Positions 1 to 6,663 of a stretch of 12,107 bases of DNA are shown here, in pieces (within the stretch, counting starts at the first letter, position 1; every line of letters begins with the position of its first letter). This DNA comes from Bdellovibrio sp. (lineage in GTDB: Bacteria > Bdellovibrionota > Bdellovibrionia > Bdellovibrionales > Bdellovibrionaceae): NCBI GenBank assembly GCA_019104905.1, contig JAHRXB010000246.1, positions 1-12,107 of the forward strand, written 5' to 3'. The translations under genes were made by a program, and so were the position numbers. The notes beneath the pieces were generated by a model. That model had not been told where the DNA came from. It did no database searches and saw only the letters and a list, made by a program, of their open reading frames with translations.

Positions 1-90
1 TGTCCCACTTGCCGCCAAATCTATTGGGAAGGCTCTCATTTTGAAAAAATGCAGAGTAAGATTCAAAAAATAAAAAAGTCCCTGGGATAA
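1..90 (+). CDS. C-terminal end of a Mut7-C RNase domain protein (partial)
   Basis: Only the last 29 codons are present; the gene enters from the left edge in frame 1 and stops with TAA at 88-90. The peptide starts CPTCRQIYWEGSH and continues with Met at residue 17. A CxxC pair followed by a YW-x-GSH-x3-M signature is typical of the C-terminal zinc-ribbon part of Mut7-C (formerly DUF82) proteins. These couple a PIN-like putative RNase domain to a four-Cys ribbon, and here the second CxxC of the ribbon would be visible. Family function is assigned mainly from the exonuclease Mut-7 of animals; the role of the bacterial proteins is not established. The stop codon lies in the loop of the following terminator hairpin. 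The identification rests on a short motif, so it is likely but not certain. Confidence 0.7.
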   Translation, partial: CPTCRQIYWEGSHFEKMQSKIQKIKKSLG

Positions 91-107
91 CTCCAAGGGA
101 CTTTTTT
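72..107. terminator. Bidirectional rho-independent terminator
   Basis: A perfect 12-bp inverted repeat (72-83 with 96-107) has an A6 run on one outer flank and a T6 run on the other, so it gives a U-tract in both directions. It lies between convergent genes: the Mut7-C gene ending at 90 and the minus-strand membrane protein gene ending at 132. It therefore probably ends transcription from both sides. Confidence 0.9.
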
Positions 108-131
108 ATTTATAATGAACTGAGAGATAAT

Positions 132-497
132 TTAGAAAGGCTTATTGATGGCGATGAACGCCGCAGAGGTGCCCAAGCCCAAAAGAAGAACGGCGACAGG
201 CCAGCCGATATATCCTTTTCTTTTAACCAAAGAGATGCCCACACCTAAAAGAACCCAGATCGCAATTTTGGCGTGAACCCAACCTGGAAGACCGGCAGCC
301 AGTCCAAGACGAGCGGCCATTCCAAAACCACTCACTAAAATAAATAGAAGTCCCAGTCCATGTGTGATGAAGCCCATGATGCGAGCAGCCTTCTTAAGCT
401 CCGCCTTTGAGTAGGCCGCCACAAGAAGTCCTCCAAAGCCGAAGAACAAAAGCATAAGACCTAAAAGGTGAAGAACTTTATAAAATTCATAAGACAT
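132..497 (-). CDS. Small four-helix membrane protein, SirB/CopD-like
   Basis: This 121-residue, very hydrophobic protein has four likely membrane helices at about residues 7-29, 40-60, 73-91 and 98-117. Short basic segments (KAELKK, KRK) fit the cytoplasmic loops by the positive-inside rule. Three His residues, H10, H46 and H75, lie in or at the edge of helices 1-3, a layout seen in small SirB2-like and CopD/HemJ-like integral membrane families. Some of those relatives bind heme or metal, but no ligand can be proved here. The start is supported by AAGGAG (505-510, minus strand) seven bases before the ATG. That ribosome binding site overlaps the stop codon of lpxD upstream, so the two genes are almost certainly co-transcribed and possibly translationally coupled. 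Family assignment is tentative. Confidence 0.8.
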   Translation of the reverse strand: MSYEFYKVLHLLGLMLLFFGFGGLLVAAYSKAELKKAARIMGFITHGLGLLFILVSGFGMAARLGLAAGLPGWVHAKIAIWVLLGVGISLVKRKGYIGWPVAVLLLGLGTSAAFIAINKPF

Positions 498-508
498 GAG
501 CGGACTCC

Positions 509-1555
509 TTATTCTGCATTAAGACCCAAGTGTTTGAGCACTCGAGCCATATCTTTTCTGATTCTGGTAATATGGGTTTTATTAGCCAGGGTTTTCAGAG
601 CGTCACGCAGAGGTTCTAGGGGATATCCGCCGTATTGTCCAGGTTCTGTGATATCGTTAGTCACGGCGCTGCGTCCAGCAACGATCACGTGATCACAGAG
701 TTGAACGTGATCAGAGACCGCAACTTCGCCTCCGAACATGCAGTTATTGCCGATGGTGCTTGAACCCGCCACGCTAAATTTTGCGGCGATCAGGCAGTTC
801 TCACCAATAACAACGTTATGGGCGATGTGGCACAAGTTATCCATTTTTGTGTTGTTGCCGATTTTAGTTTCAGTCAAAGCGGCGCGGTCAATGGCGCAGT
901 TCGCACCGATTTCCACGTTGTTTCCGATGACGACTTTCCCAATCTGAGGAATCTTTTTGGGAACTCCATCTTTGCCGGTGGCAAAGGCAAAACCGTCAGA
1001 TCCAATCGTCGTGTTGGGATGGATTTCGCAGTGAGAACCTACGCTGCAATAAGCCCCCAAGAAGACATGGGGGTGAAGCAGACTGTGGTCGCCCACTTCG
1101 GCAAAACACTCCACAACAACATGAGCTCCTAAAGTTGCGCCATCGCCAATTTTGGCGTGTTCTCCAATCACCGCAAAGGGGCCGACACCCACATTTTTGC
1201 CCAGGTGAGCTGACGGGTGAATGGAGGCCGTTGGGTGAATCTTGGTCTCTTGGTTAAAACGATTCATCTTGCCATCGAAGAGCGGAAGAATCGCGGCCAT
1301 TCCCAACTGAATAGAACCGGTTGTGAAGAACGTTCCGGCGCTGTCGGTGGGGATTTGCAGGGCCTTGTGTGCCACGATGATCGGGGCTTGGGCCTTCAGG
1401 GCGAGTTCCAGTTGCTCTTTTTTAGAGACAAAAACCAAACTCTCAGAGTCGCAAAACTCGGGAGGTCGAACTTTTGTGGCAACGGCTTGAGAAGAACCAC
1501 TCACAAAGGAGAGGTCTGACGAATTGAGATCTTTAATAACTTCAGCTGTAATCAT
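509..1555 (-). CDS. lpxD: UDP-3-O-acylglucosamine N-acyltransferase (LpxD)
   Basis: LpxD transfers the 3-hydroxyacyl chain from acyl carrier protein to the 2-amine of UDP-3-O-acylglucosamine, the third step of lipid A synthesis, in the cytoplasm. From the ATG the protein has 348 residues, close to the usual 340-350. Residues about 1-98 form the N-terminal uridine-binding domain. Residues about 105-303 are hexapeptide repeats of the left-handed beta helix, and the rest is a helical tail. Family motifs present are [33 protein letters not shown] and [12 protein letters not shown]; the His in IAHN (H246) matches the catalytic base. A GTG at 1576 would add seven residues, but its AGGA is only two or three bases away. 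The ATG at 1555 has GAGG at a normal seven-base distance, so it is preferred. The usual bamA-skp-fabZ-lpxA neighbours are absent. Confidence 0.93.
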   Translation of the reverse strand: MITAEVIKDLNSSDLSFVSGSSQAVATKVRPPEFCDSESLVFVSKKEQLELALKAQAPIIVAHKALQIPTDSAGTFFTTGSIQLGMAAILPLFDGKMNRFNQETKIHPTASIHPSAHLGKNVGVGPFAVIGEHAKIGDGATLGAHVVVECFAEVGDHSLLHPHVFLGAYCSVGSHCEIHPNTTIGSDGFAFATGKDGVPKKIPQIGKVVIGNNVEIGANCAIDRAALTETKIGNNTKMDNLCHIAHNVVIGENCLIAAKFSVAGSSTIGNNCMFGGEVAVSDHVQLCDHVIVAGRSAVTNDITEPGQYGGYPLEPLRDALKTLANKTHITRIRKDMARVLKHLGLNAE

Positions 1556-1591
1556 AGTGATGCCTCGCGCTAACACTTTCCTATTATTTTT

Positions 1592-1619
1592 TTGATGTCA
1601 AGACACTGGGTGATAGTAT
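1592..1619 (+). promoter_or_regulatory. Candidate sigma-70 promoter for the Lys/Ala-rich protein gene
   Basis: TTGATG (1592-1597) and TAGTAT (1614-1619) are separated by 16 bases, giving a start about 50 bases before the ATG at 1677. On the minus strand the same spot contains TATACT (1620-1615), a possible -10 for the divergent lpxD, though no convincing -35 was found for it. The assignment is by eye only. Confidence 0.35.
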
Positions 1620-1676
1620 AAGTCTGCTAACTAAACACTTTTGATCTTTTCTCACCTTATTAAGAGAGGAACTGAG

Positions 1677-2207
1677 ATGGCGAAAAAGGCTGCGAAAAAG
1701 GAAGCACCTGCGGCAAAGGCCAAGAAGGCGGCGAAACCCGTTGCAAAGGCGAAGGCACCCGCAAAGGCGGCAAAACCTGTAAAAGCTGCGAAACCAGCAG
1801 CAAAAGAAGTGAAGGCGACAAAAGCTCCCAAAGCGGCGCCGAAAGCCCCTGAAAAAAAGGCGGCTCCACCACCTCCAGCCCCTGTAAAGGCTCCGAAAGC
1901 CGAGAAAAAAGTGAAAGCCGAGGCTGTTCCTGCTGAGGTTGTGGTCGAAGCTCCCAAAAAAGAAAAAAAGGTCAAAATTGACAAGTCCGGGATGTCGGAA
2001 GATCAAGTCAAGTGGCATGAGTTTCGTGAAAAGTACAAAGGCATGAAGGCTCCTGCTTACAGTATTTCGGGTCAATTTGAGGCAAAGACTCCTTTGCAGC
2101 ATAAGATCTTTGGCTGGGGATTTATTCTATCCAATGAATATGACCGCTTAGAGGTTCTTTTTGAGGATGGAAAACGAATGCTGATCAGCAATAGGAAGCT
2201 GTCATAG
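1677..2207 (+). CDS. Histone-H1-like Lys/Ala/Pro-rich protein with a small C-terminal domain
   Basis: This 176-residue protein has two parts. Residues 1-102 are a low-complexity tail of KAAK, PAKA and KAP units, highly basic and surely disordered, like the tails of bacterial histone-H1-like proteins and AlgP. Residues 103-176 look folded. They include LQHKIFGWGFILS, then LEVLFEDGKRMLISNR, the pattern (H-x2-FG-x-G, then V-x-F-x-DG-x-R-x-L) of a small beta-barrel found at the C-terminus of UvrD/PcrA-type helicases and in stand-alone deltaproteobacterial proteins. DNA or RNA binding is therefore likely, with no known specific role. An in-frame ATG at 1641 would add 12 residues, but GAGAGGA precedes the ATG at 1677 at normal distance. 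The next gene, infA, follows after 50 bases. Confidence 0.85.
   Translation: MAKKAAKKEAPAAKAKKAAKPVAKAKAPAKAAKPVKAAKPAAKEVKATKAPKAAPKAPEKKAAPPPPAPVKAPKAEKKVKAEAVPAEVVVEAPKKEKKVKIDKSGMSEDQVKWHEFREKYKGMKAPAYSISGQFEAKTPLQHKIFGWGFILSNEYDRLEVLFEDGKRMLISNRKLS
1686..1900 (+). repeat. Degenerate Lys/Ala/Pro codon repeats
   Basis: Short imperfect direct repeats of the type GCAAAGGC / GCGGCAAAA encode the KAAK and PAKA units of the basic tail. The stretch is so biased that long open frames appear on the opposite strand; these are compositional shadows. Such repeats often change length between strains. Confidence 0.75.
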
Positions 2208-2219
2208 GGCAGAAAATTA

Positions 2220-2249
2220 TTGCAAGGCACTGCAATCTGACCTACTAAT
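2220..2249 (+). promoter_or_regulatory. Candidate promoter giving a near-leaderless infA transcript
   Basis: TTGCAA (2220-2225) is followed after 18 bases by ACTAAT (2244-2249), each matching four of six consensus bases. A start about seven bases downstream would fall at 2256-2258, on the infA ATG itself. The -35 overlaps a perfect inverted repeat ATTGCA-N6-TGCAAT (2219-2236). No Shine-Dalgarno sequence lies between 2226 and 2257, which fits a leaderless message. Promoter strength is modest. Confidence 0.35.
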
Positions 2250-2257
2250 TTATCTGC

Positions 2258-2476
2258 ATGGCAAAAGACGATTTAGTACAAATTGATGGAAAAGTGATCG
2301 ACGCCCTTGCGGGTGGACTCTATAAGATCGAACTCGATAATAAAGCGATCATCAACGCTAAACTTTGCGGAAAGATGAGACGCTTTAACATTCGTGTGGT
2401 CGTGGGCGACCGGGTGAGCGTAGGGGTTTCCCCTTACGACCCCACTCATGGTCTGATCATGTTCCGTCATAAATAA
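2258..2476 (+). CDS. infA: Translation initiation factor IF-1
   Basis: IF-1 binds the A site of the 30S subunit and, with IF-2 and IF-3, controls start-codon selection. The protein has exactly the family length, 72 residues, and one OB-fold (S1-like) domain. It aligns end to end from memory with E. coli IF-1: MAK-D at the start, GKMR at residues 38-41, IR at 45-46, GD-V-V at 50-55 and SPYD at 58-61. It is divergent elsewhere: the usual AHISGKMR is AKLCGKMR, and the usual G-R-I near the end is G-L-I. No ribosome binding site is visible upstream, and there is no alternative start nearby. tex follows after 44 bases, so the two are likely co-transcribed. Whether this is the only IF-1 or a second paralogue cannot be seen here. 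Confidence 0.95.
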   Translation: MAKDDLVQIDGKVIDALAGGLYKIELDNKAIINAKLCGKMRRFNIRVVVGDRVSVGVSPYDPTHGLIMFRHK

Positions 2477-2520
2477 ATTGATTTAATCACTCTAACTTCC
2501 CAATTAAATCTAGAGGTTCT

Positions 2521-4881
2521 ATGGATCAGGCTCTTCAGAGTTACTTGGCTCGTATTGCTCCCACCGTTTCTGCAAAATCAGCACAGGCTGTGATCGAACT
2601 TGCAGCGGAAGGCGCGACAGTCCCGTTCATCGCTCGTTACCGTAAAGAAAAAACCGGCAATTTGGACGAAGTTCAAATCCGCGCGGTGATTGAAGGTCAC
2701 GAAACTTACAACGAAATCATCAAGCGGAAGGCTTTCTTAATCAAAGAGATTGGAGAGCAAAACAACCTGACTGCAGAAATCCAAAAGCGTATCGAGCTTT
2801 CTTGGGATTTGGGTGAGCTTGAGGAGATCTATAAACCCTTCAAGAAAAAGAAGAAGACCAAGGCAACCATCGCGCGCGAAGCGGGATTGGAGCCTTTGGC
2901 TCAGTGGATCTGGGACATGGGTCACGGTCTGATCAAAGACGAATTGACCATGGAGATGAAGGCGAAGAACTTCCTCAATCCTGCCGCGAAGATCATGACC
3001 TACGAAGAGGCGCTTAAGGGCGCTCAGGACATCATCGTCGAAAAAATCGCCAATGACGCTGAACTGCGTGCGATGGTGGCGAAGAACTACAACGACAAAG
3101 GCCGCGTGATTGCGAAAGCGGCGAAGGGCTTCAAGCCGAACTCCAAGTACGACATGTACAAAGAGTTTGAAGAGCCCGTTAAGAATCTTCTCGATGCTAA
3201 AAACAATCACCGCTATTTGGCGATGAGACGTGGTTGGCAAGAAGAAGAATTGTCAGTGGATGTGAAGGGTGATGACGAAGATATCTTGAAGTCTTACGAA
3301 AAATTCGCGACTTCGACTCCCGACAATGCCATTGGTGATTATTTGAAACAGTGTGCGCGTTTGGCGTTGAATGTTTACGTCCTTCCTTCTGTGGTGAATG
3401 AAGTTCACCGCGTTCTTAAAGAAAAAGCGGATGCGGATGCCATCACGGTGTTTGCGGAAAACGTACGTAAACTTTTACTGGCGTCTCCTTATGGGCCAAA
3501 GTGCGTTCTGGGGGTTGACCCTGGTTTAAGAACGGGTTGTAAGGTGGCTTTGATTGATAAGTCGGGCGCCTTCATTTCTCACACGGTCCTTTACACTTTG
3601 GGTGATGATGCGGATAGAAAAGCCAAAGTTTTGTTTGGTGAAGTTCTTAAGCAGATTCAGATCGAAGCGATTGCGGTTGGAAATGGAACTGCAGGACGTG
3701 AAACCGAGTCTTTCTTGCGCAAAGTTTTGAAAGATCTTGGCAAGAATATTCCTGTTGTGATGGTCAGTGAGTCCGGGGCTTCCGTGTACTCAGCTTCTGA
3801 AGTGGCTCGTGAAGAGTTCCCAGATCTTGATGTCACTGTGAAGGGTGCCATTTCTATTGCTCGCCGTTTGCAAGACCCGTTGGCGGAACTTGTAAAGGTA
3901 GATCCTAAATCTATTGGTGTAGGTCAGTATCAGCATGACGTGAATCAGTCTCAACTGAAGAAGTCTTTGGAAGCGGTGGTTGAATCCTGCGTGAATAACG
4001 TGGGTGTTGACGTGAACACTGCTTCAGCGGCGCTTTTGTCGCATGTTGCGGGTATCGGTCCGGCCTTGGCGAAGGGGATTGTTGAGTACCGAAAGAAAAA
4101 TCTGTTCGGAGATCGTACGGAGCTTTTGAAAGTTCCTAAGTTCTCTGCAAAAGTATTTGAGCAAGCGGCGGGTTTCTTAAGAATCCCCTCTAGCAAACAG
4201 ATCTTGGATTCGACAGGCATCCATCCCGAGCGTTACCAAGCAGTGACGGATATGGCGAAGGACTTGGGTGTTTCTTTGTCTGAAGTGATCGGTGAAGGTG
4301 CGAAGAAACTTTTGGCACAAAGAACCAAGTGGGCACAACTCGTTGGTGAGTTTACGTTTGATGATATCGTGAAAGAGCTTGAAAAGCCGGGCCGTGATCC
4401 TCGTGATCCGTTCAAGGTTTTCCAATTCCGCGACGACATCATGGAGGTGAAAGACCTTCAAGAAGGTATGATCTGTCCAGGTATCGTGACGAACGTGACC
4501 AACTTCGGAGCGTTTGTGGATATCGGCGTTCACCAAGATGGCCTTGTGCATATCTCGGCGTTGTCTCATAAGTTCGTGGATGATCCTCGTAAAGTTGTGA
4601 ATCCCGGTGACCATGTGACCGTGAAAGTTCTTAAAGTGGATACGATTAAAAACCAAATCTCTTTAACTATGAAAATGGATGATGCTCCTGAGGCTGCAGC
4701 TCCTCGTGGGGAAAGACGTCCTGAGCAACGTGCGGGTGGTCCAAGACCGTCTGGCGGAGGACGTCCTCACGGTGGTGGCGGAGGTCGCGATCAACGTCCT
4801 TCTGGACCTCCAGCAAAACCTGCAAATCCGTTTAACAACCCATTTGCAGCATTGATGAACGTACCTACGAATAAAAAGTAA
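2521..4881 (+). CDS. tex: Transcription accessory protein Tex (S1 RNA-binding)
   Basis: Tex is a conserved cytoplasmic nucleic-acid-binding protein related to eukaryotic Spt6, involved in transcription and RNA metabolism. The 786 residues show the complete family plan. Residues 1 to about 325 are the helical Tex N-terminal region with YRKEKTG at 40-46. A YqgF/RNase H-like domain starts at GVDPGLRTG (331-339). Helix-hairpin-helix segments follow, with HVAGIGPALA at 508-517 and a second copy around 535-555. An S1 domain runs from about 648 to 718 (NFGAFVDIGVHQDGLVH). An Arg/Gly/Pro-rich tail (719-786) extends beyond the S1 domain. The start has GAGG five bases upstream. The 44-base gap after infA contains an AT-rich 8-bp inverted repeat (2480-2487 with 2503-2510) without a T-run, so read-through from infA is likely. 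Confidence 0.97.
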   Translation: MDQALQSYLARIAPTVSAKSAQAVIELAAEGATVPFIARYRKEKTGNLDEVQIRAVIEGHETYNEIIKRKAFLIKEIGEQNNLTAEIQKRIELSWDLGELEEIYKPFKKKKKTKATIAREAGLEPLAQWIWDMGHGLIKDELTMEMKAKNFLNPAAKIMTYEEALKGAQDIIVEKIANDAELRAMVAKNYNDKGRVIAKAAKGFKPNSKYDMYKEFEEPVKNLLDAKNNHRYLAMRRGWQEEELSVDVKGDDEDILKSYEKFATSTPDNAIGDYLKQCARLALNVYVLPSVVNEVHRVLKEKADADAITVFAENVRKLLLASPYGPKCVLGVDPGLRTGCKVALIDKSGAFISHTVLYTLGDDADRKAKVLFGEVLKQIQIEAIAVGNGTAGRETESFLRKVLKDLGKNIPVVMVSESGASVYSASEVAREEFPDLDVTVKGAISIARRLQDPLAELVKVDPKSIGVGQYQHDVNQSQLKKSLEAVVESCVNNVGVDVNTASAALLSHVAGIGPALAKGIVEYRKKNLFGDRTELLKVPKFSAKVFEQAAGFLRIPSSKQILDSTGIHPERYQAVTDMAKDLGVSLSEVIGEGAKKLLAQRTKWAQLVGEFTFDDIVKELEKPGRDPRDPFKVFQFRDDIMEVKDLQEGMICPGIVTNVTNFGAFVDIGVHQDGLVHISALSHKFVDDPRKVVNPGDHVTVKVLKVDTIKNQISLTMKMDDAPEAAAPRGERRPEQRAGGPRPSGGGRPHGGGGGRDQRPSGPPAKPANPFNNPFAALMNVPTNKK

Positions 4882-4887
4882 AACACG

Positions 4888-4907
4888 GAAGTCCCTTTGG
4901 GGGCTTC
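4888..4907 (+). other. Intercistronic RNA hairpin between tex and the 31-residue gene
   Basis: An 8-bp stem (4888-4895 with 4900-4907, one T-G wobble) closes a four-base loop. No T-run follows, so it is not a typical terminator. It starts seven bases after the tex stop and lies well before the ribosome binding site of the next gene. It could protect mRNA ends or mark a processing site. Confidence 0.5.
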
Positions 4908-4943
4908 GCGGAGACAGGTTTAAAGAAACATAAGGAGTTTAAG

Positions 4944-5039
4944 ATGGCAGTAAAAGGAAAATCAAAAAAAGGCATCCGTCACAGAATGAAAAGAATCGCT
5001 AAGAAAAAGCGTATGATCAAAGCAAAGATCCGCAAGTAA
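4944..5039 (+). CDS. 31-residue highly basic protein, bS22/mS38-like candidate
   Basis: A perfect AAGGAG (4932-4937) precedes an ATG by six bases and opens a 31-codon frame ending in TAA. Sixteen of 31 residues are Lys or Arg and none is acidic. The core RHRMKRIAKKKRMIKAKIRK resembles, in size and in its KR-x-MAKKK-x2-K pattern, the tiny ribosomal protein bS22 of mycobacteria and the AURKAIP1/COX24 (mS38) domain of mitochondrial ribosomes. That likeness is recalled, not computed, and low-complexity basic peptides can look alike by chance. The frame is immediately followed by a strong terminator, so the gene has clear translation and transcription-end signals. It sits next to infA and tex, both linked to translation or RNA. 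A ribosome-bound role is inferred. It is below the usual gene-finder length limit. Confidence 0.8.
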   Translation: MAVKGKSKKGIRHRMKRIAKKKRMIKAKIRK

Positions 5040-5064
5040 TTTTCTTGTAGTGAGATCAGCTAAG

Positions 5065-5100
5065 AAAACCCACTTCGCAAGAGGTGGGTTTTTGTTTTTT
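5065..5100 (+). terminator. Rho-independent terminator with GCAA tetraloop
   Basis: A 12-bp stem (5065-5076 with 5081-5092, one wobble) closes a GNRA-type GCAA loop and is followed by a T-rich run to 5100. It begins 26 bases after the stop of the 31-residue gene and ends the infA-tex unit. Confidence 0.92.
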
Positions 5101-5172
5101 AAGGTGTCTGTTTGAGGGACCTCGATTGGTTGTATCTCTGGACATCGGTCGGGAAAGCTACTTTCTGGAATG

Positions 5173-5189
5173 GTATCATATATTGATAC
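5173..5189. promoter_or_regulatory. Perfect dyad upstream of tldD, operator candidate
   Basis: GTATCA (5173-5178) and TGATAC (5184-5189) form a perfect 6-5-6 dyad around TATAT, ending 85 bases before tldD. AT-rich dyads of this size are typical of binding sites for dimeric repressors. No well-spaced -35/-10 pair could be placed next to it, so its link to tldD transcription is uncertain. Confidence 0.35.
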
Positions 5190-5274
5190 TTAGCGCGTCT
5201 CTTCTGCGCCCTGATCTTTTCTATTATGGAGGTGGCTCTTTTTTCGGCTATTCTGCCAAGATCAAGGAGGCGTC

Positions 5275-6663
5275 ATGATTGTTCAACCTCATATTCTTAC
5301 CAAAGCTCTGGATGCGGCCCTCAGTACGGGAGCGGACTTTGCGGATATTTTTCTTGAGGACACCTATTCTTCACAGCTCACGGTTTTAAATTCAAAGCCA
5401 GAACAAGCCATTGTCGGTCAGTTGTACGGAGCCGGGATTCGTTTGTTTTTTGGGCATGAAATTGTCTATGTCACGACCAATGATTTATCTGAAGCGGGTT
5501 TGGTTAAAGCGGCTCTGAATGCGGCTCAAACGCGTGGGGCCGGGGTCGCAAAGAAAACCATGCCCTTGATGCAAGTGCCTTTTGATTCCATTCATACTTA
5601 TGGTGAAAAACCCTGGGAGATGAATCGAGATCGTAAGTTTCAGTGGCTGAACTCGATCGATCAGTATTCACGGGCTCGTCATGCGGCGGTGACTCAGGTT
5701 GAGGCTGGTTTGAATGAGAAATTTCAAAGAGTGCAAATTGCCAACTCACGCGGCGTGATGGCATATGATGAGCGAGCGTATTCTCGTTTGCGTATGCAAA
5801 CCTTTGTTGAAAATAACGGAATCAAAGAAAGTGCCGCGGAAGATGAAGGCCACATGGGCACTTCCGAAATTTACGATCAGATCAATTTGAAAGAGCTTGC
5901 AGAGAGAAACGCAGACTGTGCCATGATGTTGACGACGGCGGCTTATGCCCCTGCAGGTGAGATGCCGGTGGTCATTGATAATGGTTTTGGCGGAGTGATC
6001 TTCCATGAAGCTTCAGGGCATGGCCTTGAGACGACAAGTGTGGCCAAAGACGCGTCTGTGTTTTGTGGAAAGCTGGGTCAAAAGATTGCCCACGAAAGTG
6101 TCACGGCGATTGACGATGGGACTATTCAGAATGGTTGGGGCTCTTTGACTATCGATGATGAAGGTAACAAGACGCAAAAAACAACTCTCATTGAAAACGG
6201 AGTCCTGAAGTCTTATATCGTCGATGAGATGGGCTCCCTTCAGACGGGGCATGCGATCACGGGAAGTGGCCGTCGCCAGTCTTACAAGTATGCTCCTGCT
6301 TCGCGAATGAGAAACACCTATATCGCGGCGGGGAAGGACACATTTGAAGATATGATTCGTGATGTGGATTACGGATTGTATGCAAAAAAAATGGGAGGCG
6401 GTTCCGTCAATCCTGGAACGGGAGACTACAACTTCCAAGTGAGCGAGGCTTATATCATTCGTAACGGGCGCATCGAAGAGCCCGTGAAAGGGGCTTGCTT
6501 AATTGGCCGAGGTATCGACACGCTTGGAAAGATCACTAAGGTTTCAAATGATTTAAAATTGGCCCGCGGCATGTGTGGTTCTGTGAGTGGAAGTATTCCA
6601 GCAGCAGTGGGACAGCCGCAGATCTTGGTTTCAAGTTTGATGGTCGGTGGGAGAGCAAAATAA
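5275..6663 (+). CDS. tldD: TldD-type metalloprotease, catalytic subunit
   Basis: TldD forms a heterodimeric cytoplasmic zinc protease with TldE that degrades unfolded peptides; in E. coli it also cleaves the microcin B17 leader and CcdA antitoxin. This 462-residue protein (E. coli about 481) has the N-terminal strand-rich half and a C-terminal half with the metal site: HEASGH at 244-249 fits the HExxxH motif. The MCG at 433-435 supplies the conserved third ligand, C434. Near it lie the family sequences GGGSVNPGTGDYNF and SGSIPAAVGQP. The start is firm: AAGGAGG (5264-5270) precedes it by four bases. The stop shares its last A with the start of tldE (TAATG), which points to translational coupling. 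The upstream terminator at 5065-5100 makes it the first gene of its own operon. Confidence 0.95.
   Translation: MIVQPHILTKALDAALSTGADFADIFLEDTYSSQLTVLNSKPEQAIVGQLYGAGIRLFFGHEIVYVTTNDLSEAGLVKAALNAAQTRGAGVAKKTMPLMQVPFDSIHTYGEKPWEMNRDRKFQWLNSIDQYSRARHAAVTQVEAGLNEKFQRVQIANSRGVMAYDERAYSRLRMQTFVENNGIKESAAEDEGHMGTSEIYDQINLKELAERNADCAMMLTTAAYAPAGEMPVVIDNGFGGVIFHEASGHGLETTSVAKDASVFCGKLGQKIAHESVTAIDDGTIQNGWGSLTIDDEGNKTQKTTLIENGVLKSYIVDEMGSLQTGHAITGSGRRQSYKYAPASRMRNTYIAAGKDTFEDMIRDVDYGLYAKKMGGGSVNPGTGDYNFQVSEAYIIRNGRIEEPVKGACLIGRGIDTLGKITKVSNDLKLARGMCGSVSGSIPAAVGQPQILVSSLMVGGRAK

Noticed and set aside
1584..2102. Long open frames on the minus strand opposite the Lys/Ala-rich gene
   Set aside because: They are shadows of the GCN/AAR-biased repeats, with Phe/Leu/Arg or Ala/Phe monotony and no ribosome binding site. 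The plus-strand frame has a good start and a recognisable C-terminal domain.
5084..5278. 64-codon open frame on the plus strand before tldD
   Set aside because: It begins inside the T-tract and stem of the terminator, has no ribosome binding site and no protein-like composition.
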